Assembly (NCBI GenBank): GCA_964436765.1
Contig: CAYTEH010000001.1
Span: forward strand, 17,151-81,150
Direction of reading: 5' to 3'
Source: CAYTEH01 sp964436765
Lineage (GTDB): Bacteria; Patescibacteriota; Gracilibacteria; Peribacterales; Peribacteraceae
Length of the DNA: 64,000 bases
This document shows, in pieces, positions 33,201 to 41,531 of this stretch. Positions within the stretch are counted from its first letter, which is position 1, and each line of letters starts with the position of its first letter. The notes beneath the pieces are model-generated. The model was not told the DNA's origin. It saw only the letters and a list, made by a program, of their open reading frames with translations, and searched no databases. Position numbers and translations under genes: made by a program.

Positions 33201-35057
33201 TTCCAACGGTCAGGTCGTGATCTGCCACAACGGCAACACGCAAACGGTTAACCAGAGTGCGCTGAGCGGCCACCTCGGCCACGGCGATACGGAAGGTCCG
33301 TGCGGGTCGAGCTCATCCAGCTCGGCTCCGGCCAGCAGCTCCTCCAGCAGCGCGCCTGCCAGCTCCAGCTCGTCGTCCGAGTCCAGTTCCTCCAGTGAGT
33401 CTTCTGCTTCGTCCGATGCCTCTTCCTCGAGTTCCGAGAACCAGGTCGTGATCTGCCACAGCGGCAACACACAGACCGTCGGCGAGAGCGCGCTTGGCGG
33501 CCATCTCGGCCACGGAGATACGGAAGGTCCGTGCGGATCAAGCTCATCCAGCTCCGTACCGGCGTCCTCCTCCAGTTCCTCGACCCCGGCGAGCANNNNN
33601 NNNNNNNNNNNNNNNNNNNNNNNNNNNNNNNNNNNNNNNNNNNNNNNNNNNNNNNNNNNNNNNNNNNNNNNNNNNNNNNNNNNNNNNNNNNNNNNAGCTC
33701 ATCCAGCTCCGTACCGGCGTCCTCCTCCAGTTCCTCGACCCCGGCGAGCAGCTCGTCCAGCTCTTTTGCAAGCAGCGATTCGTCATCCTCCCAGGCCTCG
33801 AGTTCCAGTGAAGCAGCAAGTTCCTCGTCGGAAGCTGCCAGCTCAAGCGTTGCCTCTTCTTCATCCTCCGAAGCCGCATCGTCAAGCAGCGCCGCCTCCA
33901 GCGAGGCTTCGTCCTCTTCCGAGAGTGCTTCCTCCAGCTCCGGAGCAGCCTCGTCCAGCAGTGCTCCCTCCGGCTCCAGCTCCTCCGCAGGAAACGGCTC
34001 GTCGTCCAGCTCAAGCAATACGGGCTTCACGTTCACGGTCTGCCATGACGGCAGCAACCTGATCGTTGGCATCGATGACCTCGCCGGCCACCTGACGCAC
34101 GGCGATGTGTTTGGCGGCTGCGATTCGTCCAGCTCCAGTAGCGCAGGAAACAGCTCCAGCCAGGGATCCTCGAGCAGCGAGAGTTCCGGCTTCACGGTCT
34201 GCCACGACGGGGTCACCACGACTGTGAGTGTTGTTGACCTCGCAGGTCACCTCCTCCACGGCGATGCACTCGGCGAGTGCCCCTCGAGCGGATCCAGCAG
34301 TTCCACGGGAGCCAGCTCCAGCGCAGGTTCCACCAACGAGGGCGGCTCATCGAGCTCCTCGGGATCTTCGGCTCCCGCTGAGCCCCTGATTTCGGGCCTC
34401 TCCGTCAGCGATGGCATCCCGGCTGGCAACGGCGGCTCGCTCGGCAAGAACTCACACATCGTGCTGAACCTTGCACGACGCCTTGCAGGCAACATCGCTC
34501 CCGGCGCGTTCGGTGGCGGTGCAGCCGACTTTAACCCGCAGGAGGTTGAATATCTTTGCAGCATCCAGCGTTCACTGCCCGCCAGGGCTTCCATGGGCTT
34601 TGTCCGCACAGTCGCCGACTATCTCTCTGTCGTCATGGGCCGTCCGGTTCAGACGATCATCGACGCCCTCCTCGACCCGACTCTCTGCAGCGATATTTCC
34701 GCCTCACTCCTGCCGGGCAAACCGGTAGCTGCAGCAGCCCCCACGGCGATCCCGGTGAACAAAGACGGCTTCCCGGTCTCCACGAATGCGACCTGGAACC
34801 GCTGTTTCGAGGCCACGTATGGCAAGTACGTCCTGACGAAATTCGACATTCAGGGCAACCCCGACAAGGATAAGGACGGCACGCCCCGAGACTGCGCCTA
34901 CTACAACCCGAACCAGGATGGCATCTGGAACTTCCCGTACTACACGGGGAAGGCATGGATGACCCAGTTCTCGTTCGGCTACGACTCCAGTACGAAGACA
35001 TACTCTCTGCCTGCCGGATTCGTCCTCCAGACTCTGGAGAAGGTTGTGCAGAAGTAA
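30262..35057 (+). CDS. Giant secreted MBG/Ig-like, Ser-rich surface protein (interrupted by assembly gap)
   Basis: Reads in one frame to the N-run at 33596 and resumes in another frame after it. Collapsing the 55-bp overlap gives 1546 residues without a break. Order (collapsed numbering): signal peptide 1-43; unknown beta domain 45-215; five MBG-type repeats 298-700 ('ITADDxSKxYG...NYxITYVNGxLTV'); HYR/Ig-like domain 707-783; two prealbumin-like segments 786-960; Ser-rich stalk with four 'CHxG...HLxHGDxxGxC' modules (about 982, 1060, 1202, 1257); C-terminal module 1342-1546 shared with the RTX protein. An adhesin or stalk is inferred. The Ser-rich region may be longer in reality. Confidence 0.85.
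33541..33595 (+). repeat. 55-bp sequence before the gap, repeated after it
   Basis: Identical to 33696-33750. The identity ends exactly at the Ns on both sides, as expected for two contigs sharing one assembly k-mer of 55. Confidence 0.9.
33596..33695. other. Assembly gap (100 N)
   Basis: Exactly 100 Ns, a scaffolder placeholder, inside the Ser-rich repeat coding region. The true distance is unknown. Confidence 0.99.
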
Positions 35058-35075
35058 TTGATCACTTAAACAGCA

Positions 35076-35103
35076 AACGGCCTCCTGCGGGGGGCCGTTT
35101 TCA
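35076..35103 (+). terminator. Terminator of the MBG gene
   Basis: AAACGGCC...GGCCGTTTT hairpin 18 nt after the stop codon, ending in a short T-run. Confidence 0.75.
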
Positions 35104-35173
35104 GTATGCACGGGTCCATTTGATGTTAGCAGGCCTTTGCCTCATACTGTCGCCGCTTTTTCCAACCCACACC

Positions 35174-36616
35174 ATGAATACGTCAACGCTTCCCTCTACC
35201 AAAGTCATCTGCACGCTTGGACCGGCAACGCTTACCGAAGAAAAGATTCTTCGCCTGGCGCAGTCGGGCATGAACATTGCTCGTCTGAACTTCTCGCACG
35301 GCAAATGGGAGAACCACCTGCAGAGCATCAAGATGATCAAGAACGTCAATAAGAAGCTTGCGACCCAGAAAGGACAGGCGTCCTGCATTGCGATCATGGT
35401 AGATACCAAGGGGCCGGAGGTGCGCACGGGCGTGGTGGAAACCCCCATTGTTGTCTCCCCGGGCGAAGACGTCATTTTTTCCTTCAAGCCAATAAAAGAA
35501 TCGAAGCTGAAGGTGATCGCCGTAAACCACGAGCACTTTGCCGAAGATGCGCAGGATGCGGAATCAATCATCCTCGATAACGGCAAGATGAACTTCACCC
35601 TGAAAAAGGTGCTAAAAGACGGCTCTGTCGTCGCCACGGCCATTGAAGGCGGCTCCATCGGCTCCCGCCGCCACGTGAACCTGCCCGGAGCGGACCTCCG
35701 CATCGACTCCATCACCGATCAGGACTGGGAAGATATTGCGCACGGGGCAGCCGAGCAGGCCGATTTCTTCGCCCTCTCGTTCGTGCGTGAAGCCGACGAT
35801 ATCGAGCGCGTCCGCGCGTTCCTGAAGAAGAAGAAATGCAACGCGCAGCTCATCGCCAAAATCGAGACACGCAAGGCGGTCGAGAATATGGCTGGGATTG
35901 TGGACGCTTCCGATGGAATCATGGTTGCGCGCGGAGACCTTGGATCCGAGGTTCCCTTCGAGCGGATCCCGGTCATCCAGCAGGAACTCGTGTCGCTGTG
36001 CCGTTACTCTGGAAAACCCGTCATTGTCGCCACCCACATGCTCGAGAGCATGATCGACAACCCGACGCCCACGCGTGCGGAAGTCACCGACATCGCCCAT
36101 GCTGCGTCGTCCGGGACCGATACGACCATGCTTTCCGGCGAGACCGCGAACGGCAAGTACCCGTTCAACTCCCTCGAGGCCATGGTGCGCGTCCTCTCAG
36201 CGACGGAAGCCCACCTTGCAACGCAGCGGGCCATGGAGCCGGCGCTTGTACGCAACGAGAACGAGGCCCGCGCCGAGGCTGCAGTCACGCTCGCAACCTC
36301 CACGGACTGCGCCGCGATCGTCGTTATCACCAAATCGGGCCAGACAGCCAGGGACATCAGCAGGTTCCGCCCCGCCCTCCCGATTATCGCATTCACCCCG
36401 GAAGAGTCCTCGCAGCGCGGCATGCAGATTCTCTACGGCGTCACGCCGCTCGTGATCGGGTTCAGCTCCACAGATCCGGAGCGCACCGTCGCTGCCGCCT
36501 TTGAAGCAGGGAAGAAGCGCGGTCTTCTTGCGAAGGGCATGAAGTGCGTGCTCGTGTCGGACTCCAAGGCTCATGATGCCGTCGTCCGCACGGTGCAGAT
36601 CCGTGCTATTTCCTAA
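35174..36616 (+). CDS. pyk: Pyruvate kinase
   Basis: 480 residues; last ATP-forming step of glycolysis. Seen: 'KVICTLGPAT', 'MNIARLNFSHG', 'MVDTKGPEVRTG', 'LPGADLRIDSITDQDWEDI', 'AKIETRKAVENM', signature 'GIMVARGDLGSEVP', 'ATHMLESMIDNPTPTRAEV', 'DTTMLSGETANGKYP', and a C-terminal domain from about residue 355. The leader after CATACT (35143-35148) is 25 nt, C/T-rich and lacks a Shine-Dalgarno. Confidence 0.96.
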   Translation: MNTSTLPSTKVICTLGPATLTEEKILRLAQSGMNIARLNFSHGKWENHLQSIKMIKNVNKKLATQKGQASCIAIMVDTKGPEVRTGVVETPIVVSPGEDVIFSFKPIKESKLKVIAVNHEHFAEDAQDAESIILDNGKMNFTLKKVLKDGSVVATAIEGGSIGSRRHVNLPGADLRIDSITDQDWEDIAHGAAEQADFFALSFVREADDIERVRAFLKKKKCNAQLIAKIETRKAVENMAGIVDASDGIMVARGDLGSEVPFERIPVIQQELVSLCRYSGKPVIVATHMLESMIDNPTPTRAEVTDIAHAASSGTDTTMLSGETANGKYPFNSLEAMVRVLSATEAHLATQRAMEPALVRNENEARAEAAVTLATSTDCAAIVVITKSGQTARDISRFRPALPIIAFTPEESSQRGMQILYGVTPLVIGFSSTDPERTVAAAFEAGKKRGLLAKGMKCVLVSDSKAHDAVVRTVQIRAIS

Positions 36617-36655
36617 GCCACGGCTCTTCGCAAACTGTGGAGCAAGCGTCCAGAA

Positions 36656-37009
36656 TCAGTTCGTTCCCTTGAGCGCCAACTCCGCATCGGACTTCACGTA
36701 GGTCGGCTTTGTGTACGGCTTCATGGCCTGAATCTGCTGGTCGTTTTGGAGTTTCTCCAGCGCCTGGGCTTCGGCAATCTGCATATTCAGCACTTCCTGA
36801 TTCAGCAGCAGCACAGAGCGCTCGTTTTCGAGTCGGCGGAGGCTGTAGCCCTTTGTCGCGTTCGCATTCTCATGGAACAAAATTAGAATAGCCAGCAGCA
36901 AAATGAGGGTACCGATGCATACCATAAGAAGCATCGTGCTCTGGTTCACCAGCCTTCCCAGCGACAAGCGCCGCGGAATCGGAGACGATGCTGGGAGGGT
37001 CGGTGTCAC
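36656..37009 (-). CDS. FtsL-like division protein
   Basis: 117 residues: short cytoplasmic tail, one TM helix (about residues 26-45, 'MLLMVCIGTLILLLAILILF'), then a Leu/Glu/Gln heptad-like coiled coil (55-90). The sequence signature is weak, but the 4-bp ATGA overlap with the upstream rsmH on the same strand is the usual rsmH-ftsL arrangement of the dcw cluster, which supports FtsL. The rest of the cluster (pbp, murE and so on) does not follow, so it is split here. Confidence 0.72.
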   Translation of the reverse strand: MTPTLPASSPIPRRLSLGRLVNQSTMLLMVCIGTLILLLAILILFHENANATKGYSLRRLENERSVLLLNQEVLNMQIAEAQALEKLQNDQQIQAMKPYTKPTYVKSDAELALKGTN

Positions 37010-37962
37010 CTTCGGATGGTGGGACGATGTTGAATGACGCGAAACCTGGCACTTCGCGAACGGGGGTTTGCGCGCTGCTCCTCGTCGGAGGGTACCACAG
37101 GTTTCTTGGTCAGCGGGAGAAATTTGGCTTCCTTTGCAACGCCGCCTGTGTGGGGATCCTGTATGGGCGTCGTCAGCGCACGGAACGCCTGCTTGACGAG
37201 CCTGTCTTCAAGCGAATGATAGCTGATGATGCCGCAGCGCCCTCCGGGCGCCAAGAGGGCGGGTATTGCTGCCAGAAGGGACTCGAGCGCTCCCAGCTCG
37301 TCGTTGACGGCGATGCGGATCGCCTGGAATACCTGCGGCAGCACTTTGGGCGCCCGGTAGGTAAATACTTTTTCCGTGCAGGCCTTGAGATCGTCCGTGG
37401 TCCAGTCAGTTCGGTCTCGTGCAGCGGCGAACATGCTGGCAATGTTTCGTGCAAGGGAGCCTGCCCGTTCCACTTCCCCGTACACCCTAAGCGCCCGGGC
37501 GATATCGCCTACATCGGAATTGGCAAGCAGCGCCCAGGCCGGTCTCCCTACCGAGCGGTCCAGGCGCATATCGAGCGGAGCCGTCGCACGAAACGAGAAA
37601 CCGCGGTCCGGATCGTCGAGGTGCGGTGAGCTAAGCCCAAGATCGGCGAAGACGATGTCAAAAGGACCAGGAGCCAGCGTGGCAATGTCCCGGAAGTTGC
37701 CATGGAGCAGGGTCATGCGTCCTGCAAACGGCGCAAGACGCTCGGCAGCCAGCCGTAAATTGTTTTCGTCTGCGTCCACCGCAGTCAAATGGCCAGTCGG
37801 GCCGATCGCCTCCAGAAAGGCACTGCTATGACCCCCGAGTCCGAGAGTCACATCGAGCACGCGGTCTCCCGCCGTGGGAGAAAGAAGTTTCAGTACGGGG
37901 CTGGCAGTCCCGTCTGCGGTATGGAGCACTGGAATGTGCCGGTAGGAGTTGCTGTGCTGCAC
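37006..37962 (-). CDS. rsmH: 16S rRNA m4C1402 methyltransferase
   Basis: 318 residues. N-terminal 'HIPVLH', SAM motif 'VLDVTLGLGGHSSAFLE' (family D.T.G.GGHS), 'AVDADENNLRLA', 'GPFDIVFADLGLSSPHLDDPDRGFSF' in pieces, and the C-terminal 'ISYHSLEDRLVKQAFR'. It methylates the 30S decoding centre with RsmI. It is upstream of and overlaps the ftsL-like gene. No mraZ precedes it; the 170-bp upstream region is AT-rich with no clear binding repeats. Confidence 0.94.
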   Translation of the reverse strand: MQHSNSYRHIPVLHTADGTASPVLKLLSPTAGDRVLDVTLGLGGHSSAFLEAIGPTGHLTAVDADENNLRLAAERLAPFAGRMTLLHGNFRDIATLAPGPFDIVFADLGLSSPHLDDPDRGFSFRATAPLDMRLDRSVGRPAWALLANSDVGDIARALRVYGEVERAGSLARNIASMFAAARDRTDWTTDDLKACTEKVFTYRAPKVLPQVFQAIRIAVNDELGALESLLAAIPALLAPGGRCGIISYHSLEDRLVKQAFRALTTPIQDPHTGGVAKEAKFLPLTKKPVVPSDEEQRANPRSRSARFRVIQHRPTIRR

Positions 37963-38131
37963 AAGAGAAGCCTACGTGCATTCTTCCATCAATCAACTCA
38001 TTGGTATTGTCTTTCTGACGAGAAATACCCTGTATACAAAGTATGATCACATAATTGTTCAAGAATCAGCCATTATTCGCTAAGTGCTTGAATTTGTCCA
38101 TTAATGAGCAAATCAAGACCGTTTATGGAGA

Positions 38132-38159
38132 TTGACATTTTGCCAAAAAAATATATATT
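38132..38159 (+). promoter_or_regulatory. Promoter TTGACA-N16-TATATT
   Basis: TTGACA at 38132-38137 and TATATT at 38154-38159, one of the best consensus pairs in the window. It ends 8 nt before an in-frame TTG (38168), suggesting a leaderless or near-leaderless transcript. Confidence 0.6.
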
Positions 38160-38167
38160 ACTACACT

Positions 38168-38743
38168 TTGCGACACCCCCTCCTCCTCGCCCTGGGACTC
38201 GTTCTCATGGCTACGGCAATCCCCGCATCAGCCGCCTCGCTTATCCAGACGAGCGAATGGAAGCCGGCAATCGGCGATGAACTCATTGTGGACGTCGAAT
38301 CGAACACGGGCTATTTGATCCATACAGATGGAAGCTACCTGCCCTTTCTCGTCGCGACGGGTTTGCAGAAGAACATCCGGTATCTCGGGCGCACGTATTT
38401 TGCCCAGACCCCGCTGAAGGAATGGGTTGCGAAGGAGAAGAAAATCCAGACAGACAAAGTCATGTTTGGCAAAACAGGACGCTTCTTTCGTCTCTTTGAC
38501 GGTGGTACGGTCTCGACACCGTACGGTATCCACAGTTTCAAGTATGTCGATGACTGGATGAAAGACGAGGACCGCTACCGTTCCTACGGCTGCGTCGTGG
38601 TCACCGAAGAAATCCTCGATATCGTGGAAGACACTTTTTACCTCAATGGCAAGGCCCTGAAGGTGAAGACGATCTTCGGTCTCGAGCAGTTCATCGACGA
38701 GCTTGCCGAGCGGGAACGCCCCCCGATGTCTCTGTATTATTAG
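38168..38743 (+). CDS. Secreted L,D-transpeptidase-like protein
   Basis: About 191 residues from TTG 38168. The N-terminus 'RHPLLLALGLVLMATAIPASAAS' is a signal peptide. The C-terminal half has 'TPYGIHSFKY' and 'RSYGCVVVTEEILDIV', matching the His and Ser-x-Gly-Cys parts of the YkuD active site. Such enzymes make 3-3 peptidoglycan cross-links or attach proteins to the wall. No ATG lies before the signal peptide. The TTG at 38132 belongs to the promoter -35 and is rejected. The enzyme type is likely, not certain. Confidence 0.7.
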   Translation: MRHPLLLALGLVLMATAIPASAASLIQTSEWKPAIGDELIVDVESNTGYLIHTDGSYLPFLVATGLQKNIRYLGRTYFAQTPLKEWVAKEKKIQTDKVMFGKTGRFFRLFDGGTVSTPYGIHSFKYVDDWMKDEDRYRSYGCVVVTEEILDIVEDTFYLNGKALKVKTIFGLEQFIDELAERERPPMSLYY

Positions 38744-38793
38744 GCTATAGTCCGCTGGTAAAGCACAAAGGATCGGATTATACTTTTTGGCAA

Positions 38794-38887
38794 GGAGAGG
38801 TGCCTGAGTGGTCGAAAGGGCCGCACTGCTAATGCGGTATACGGTGTTAAAACCGTATCGGGGGTTCAAATCCCCCCCTCTCCGCCA
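38794..38887 (+). tRNA. tRNA-Ser (GCU)
   Basis: Class II tRNA with a long variable arm (TACGGTGTTAAAACCGTA) and encoded CCA. Acceptor GGAGAGG/CCTCTCC, anticodon stem CCGCA/TGCGG around CTGCTAA. TATACT lies 9 nt before the 5' end. Confidence 0.96.
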
Positions 38888-39004
38888 GCCTTCGCGCAGC
38901 GAAGGTTGCTTTCATAGTTTTTGCAGCTGGTATTTTTTGCAGGAACAAAGCTGCTGCGGCAACGGCTGGCAGTCCAGCAACGACGCAGGATGCCGGCTGG
39001 CAAT

Positions 39005-39802
39005 TTACCATGCCTCCGCCCACTCGATCTTGCCCGATTCGAGCCGATACGCGCACCATTCGCATGCGGGTGAGGGAGCCGGAGGACGCTCGCGTTCCAG
39101 GCACGTCCGCGCTTCATCGAGGGCATCCTCCACCCAGCTGCAGTCGCCTGTGTAGGAAAGAATCTGCATGTGGAATTCCAGTCTGCCCCCGAAATGCTCT
39201 TTGCCGCTGTTGCCGTTCACAAAGACAAAGTAGCCCATGCTGCTGACGGGAAACCCGTGTGAGCGCAGCAGCCACTGATACATCTCCATCTGGCGTTTGT
39301 ACGCCTGCTTCCACGGTCCATCGAGCGTGATGCTTTTCTGCGTGCTTGTCGCTTTGTAATCCACCACGTGCAACGACCCGTCCGAGGACTGCCACAGGTC
39401 ATCGATTGCTCCGTAGAACAGGAAATTCGTCGCCGCATGCTCCACCTGGATCCCGTGGAAGTTATCACGCCAGGAATCGAGCTCGGGATGCTGAAAGGGC
39501 ACCGCATCGATGCCGAACTCCGTCATGAGCTCGTGCGGGGAACCGCGCTTGCGGTGAGCATCGAACTCCCGCTTCAGCAGCGCGTCGACCGCGACATTCA
39601 GCGTGAATGGCGGGCCTGACGGACGCCCGACGCCCTTGCGCCTATCCAGATAAAAGCAGCGCGGACACTCCAGAAACAGTTCCAGTTTGCTCCGGCTAAT
39701 CTTGTAGGGAACCGACGACTCGGGATCGAACAGATTACGCGTGCGGACGCCAGACGCAGGCGCCGGGGGGTTTCTGCCATTCATATGATGCCTCGCTGGC
39801 AT
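39005..39802 (-). CDS. PD-(D/E)XK nuclease with Cas4/RecB-like Cys cluster
   Basis: 265 residues. Active-site text 'GAIDDLWQ...LHVVDYKATS' (about 155-180) gives the Asp and D-x-K residues. Cys occur at 'ECPRCFYLDRR' near the N-terminus and 'PACEWCAYR' near the C-terminus, the arrangement that holds an Fe-S cluster in Cas4/AddB-type nucleases. It is probably a DNA-processing exonuclease. No CRISPR array or cas gene is in the window. TACGAT lies exactly 6 nt before the ATG at 39802, which decides against the internal ATG at 39784. Confidence 0.82.
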   Translation of the reverse strand: MPARHHMNGRNPPAPASGVRTRNLFDPESSVPYKISRSKLELFLECPRCFYLDRRKGVGRPSGPPFTLNVAVDALLKREFDAHRKRGSPHELMTEFGIDAVPFQHPELDSWRDNFHGIQVEHAATNFLFYGAIDDLWQSSDGSLHVVDYKATSTQKSITLDGPWKQAYKRQMEMYQWLLRSHGFPVSSMGYFVFVNGNSGKEHFGGRLEFHMQILSYTGDCSWVEDALDEARTCLERERPPAPSPACEWCAYRLESGKIEWAEAW

Positions 39803-39927
39803 GGAAACATCGTACGCGTGCGAATAGATGCACGGCAATGACGGAGGAATCCCGCAAGCAGATGCGCGTGCAGGAATGCTCATGCCTTGTATACTTCTCG
39901 ATAATTTATCCCTTTTCACCCCCCGCT

Positions 39928-40278
39928 ATGTCCGCACTCGTCAAGCCCGTCACGTGGCTCCTTGGAATCGTCTTGCTCCTTGTGGGCATTCTTGGATTCT
40001 TCATGCAGCCGATTCTCAGCCTGTTCGATGTGAACACGCTTCATAGCATCGTGCACGTCGCAAGCGGCGCAGTCGCACTCATCGCCGCCTCCATGAGTTT
40101 CTCTGCCTCGCGCATGTATCTGATTGTCTTTGGCATTGTCTACGCAGTCGTCGCGGTCGCGGGCTTCATGGCCCTCGAGCCGGTCGTCAACATGCTGATG
40201 CTCAACACCGCCGACAACTTCCTGCACGTGGCCATTGCAGCCGTGTGCCTGATCATCGGCTTCGGATCGAAGGCGTAA
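39928..40278 (+). CDS. DUF4383-like four-helix membrane protein
   Basis: 116 residues, four TM helices ('TWLLGIVLLLVGILGFF', 'IVHVASGAVALIAASM', 'YLIVFGIVYAVVAVAGFM', 'FLHVAIAAVCLIIGFG'), with His near the membrane in 'LHSIVHV' and 'NFLHVAIA'. The pattern fits the DUF4383 group of unknown function. The leader (TATACT at 39890-39895, then 32 nt) ends in a polypyrimidine tract (CCCTTTTCACCCCCC). A terminator follows. Confidence 0.7.
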   Translation: MSALVKPVTWLLGIVLLLVGILGFFMQPILSLFDVNTLHSIVHVASGAVALIAASMSFSASRMYLIVFGIVYAVVAVAGFMALEPVVNMLMLNTADNFLHVAIAAVCLIIGFGSKA

Positions 40279-40295
40279 TTGTCTCATTCATGATG

Positions 40296-40320
40296 GAGCC
40301 CGGGTAATCCGGGCTCTTTT
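40296..40320 (+). terminator. Rho-independent terminator
   Basis: GAGCCCGG-GTAAT-CCGGGCTC followed by TTTT. It lies between the DUF4383-like gene and the convergent desaturase and may serve the former. Confidence 0.85.
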
Positions 40321-40326
40321 CATGTG

Positions 40327-41469
40327 TCACGAAACTGCCAGGCCCTTCACAAGGCTCCACTGGGCCTTGAGGGCTTCCATCCTGGCATGCAGATCGGCCT
40401 GGACGAGCATGAGGCGGCGCTTCTTCAGACGCGTCGTCCTGAGCAATGTTCGATGCATCGCATCGAATGCGCTCCCTGCTTCGCTTTGGAACGCTTTCAA
40501 TTGGGCCAGCTGCGACGGCGTGAGTGAAGCGCGCACGGCCGCGGCAGAGAGCGCCGCCACATCGGATTTCGCCTGTACGACCGATGCGATCAGCTCATTG
40601 CGCATGCCGAGCAGGTTCATATGAGACGCAAGGGCACGCGTCTGCTGTGCATGTGCGGCGTCGGCGCTTACCCGCTGCACCTCCCACACGAGGCCGGCTT
40701 TCTCCCAAGCCCGGATGATGATGCCGGACAGATCGAATTGCCACCATCGCATGCCATGGAAGGCATTGCGCGGGAATGCATGGTGATTGTTGTGCCAGCC
40801 CTCCCCAAACCCGATCAGACCGATGATCCAGTTGTTACGGCTTTCGTCGGTTGTTTCATACGGACGCTTGCCGAACGTATGGCAGATGGAATTGACGCTC
40901 CACGTGATGTGGGTCGTGAGAAAAATACGCACGAGTGCGCCCCAGACGAATCCCGTCCAGCCGCCAAGCAGGAGCGGCAACCCGAGCGACAGGAGGATCC
41001 AGAGGTAATGGAAACGAGACACAAACTGTACCGATCGATCGGCCAGCACTTGTGGTGCCCAAACCCGCACGTCGGCGCTTTCATCGCCCAGCATCCAGCC
41101 CATGTGTGCATGCCAGAACCCCTCCAGCGGGCTGTGCGGGTCGCCATCGTCATCGGAATGTGCATGGTGCTTGATGTGTGTGGCCATCCACTGGTCCGGA
41201 GGACCCTCGAATCCCATGCATCCGGCAATGAGAAGGAGTACGCGAAGCCATTCCGGCGCCCTGAAGCCCTGATGCGTCAGCATGCGGTGGTATCCAATCG
41301 TAATCCCCAGGCCCGTCACAAGCACGAACAGAAACATCAGTGCGATATCCGACGGAAACACGTACCGCTGCCACAGCAACACGATCGCAAGCACCACTCC
41401 CAGAAAGGGAAAAGTGACAATCGCGAGAACGGCAGATTTGAATGCAAGGCCGGGAGGTGGTTTTGCCAT
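40327..41469 (-). CDS. Acyl-lipid/acyl-CoA delta-9-type fatty acid desaturase
   Basis: 380 residues. All three His boxes of membrane desaturases are present: 'HRMLTH', 'HIKHHAH' and 'HNNHHAF', with four TM helices around them. A ~110-residue helical, Ala/Gln/Arg-rich tail (from about residue 270) is extra. The enzyme introduces a double bond using O2 and an electron donor. TATCCT lies exactly 6 nt before the ATG. No fatty acid synthesis gene is in the window; in a host-dependent CPR cell it might act on scavenged lipids (inference). Confidence 0.88.
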   Translation of the reverse strand: MAKPPPGLAFKSAVLAIVTFPFLGVVLAIVLLWQRYVFPSDIALMFLFVLVTGLGITIGYHRMLTHQGFRAPEWLRVLLLIAGCMGFEGPPDQWMATHIKHHAHSDDDGDPHSPLEGFWHAHMGWMLGDESADVRVWAPQVLADRSVQFVSRFHYLWILLSLGLPLLLGGWTGFVWGALVRIFLTTHITWSVNSICHTFGKRPYETTDESRNNWIIGLIGFGEGWHNNHHAFPRNAFHGMRWWQFDLSGIIIRAWEKAGLVWEVQRVSADAAHAQQTRALASHMNLLGMRNELIASVVQAKSDVAALSAAAVRASLTPSQLAQLKAFQSEAGSAFDAMHRTLLRTTRLKKRRLMLVQADLHARMEALKAQWSLVKGLAVS

Positions 41470-41531
41470 GAGGCAAGGATACGGAGGACGCAGGTGCTGA
41501 CAAGCCGAAGGTGCGGAAAAAATACGCATCC

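Noticed and set aside
30724..33282. An 852-codon open frame antisense to the MBG gene
   Set aside because: Composition (Arg/Gly/Ala-rich) and lack of a start context mark it as a shadow of the MBG repeats.
33531..35057. A separate gene starting after the N gap
   Set aside because: The 55-bp overlap restores one frame, and no signal peptide or promoter precedes the second part.
39005..39802. Cas4 of a CRISPR system
   Set aside because: The fold and Cys pattern fit, but no array or cas1/cas2 lies in the window, so only a generic PD-(D/E)XK nuclease is called.
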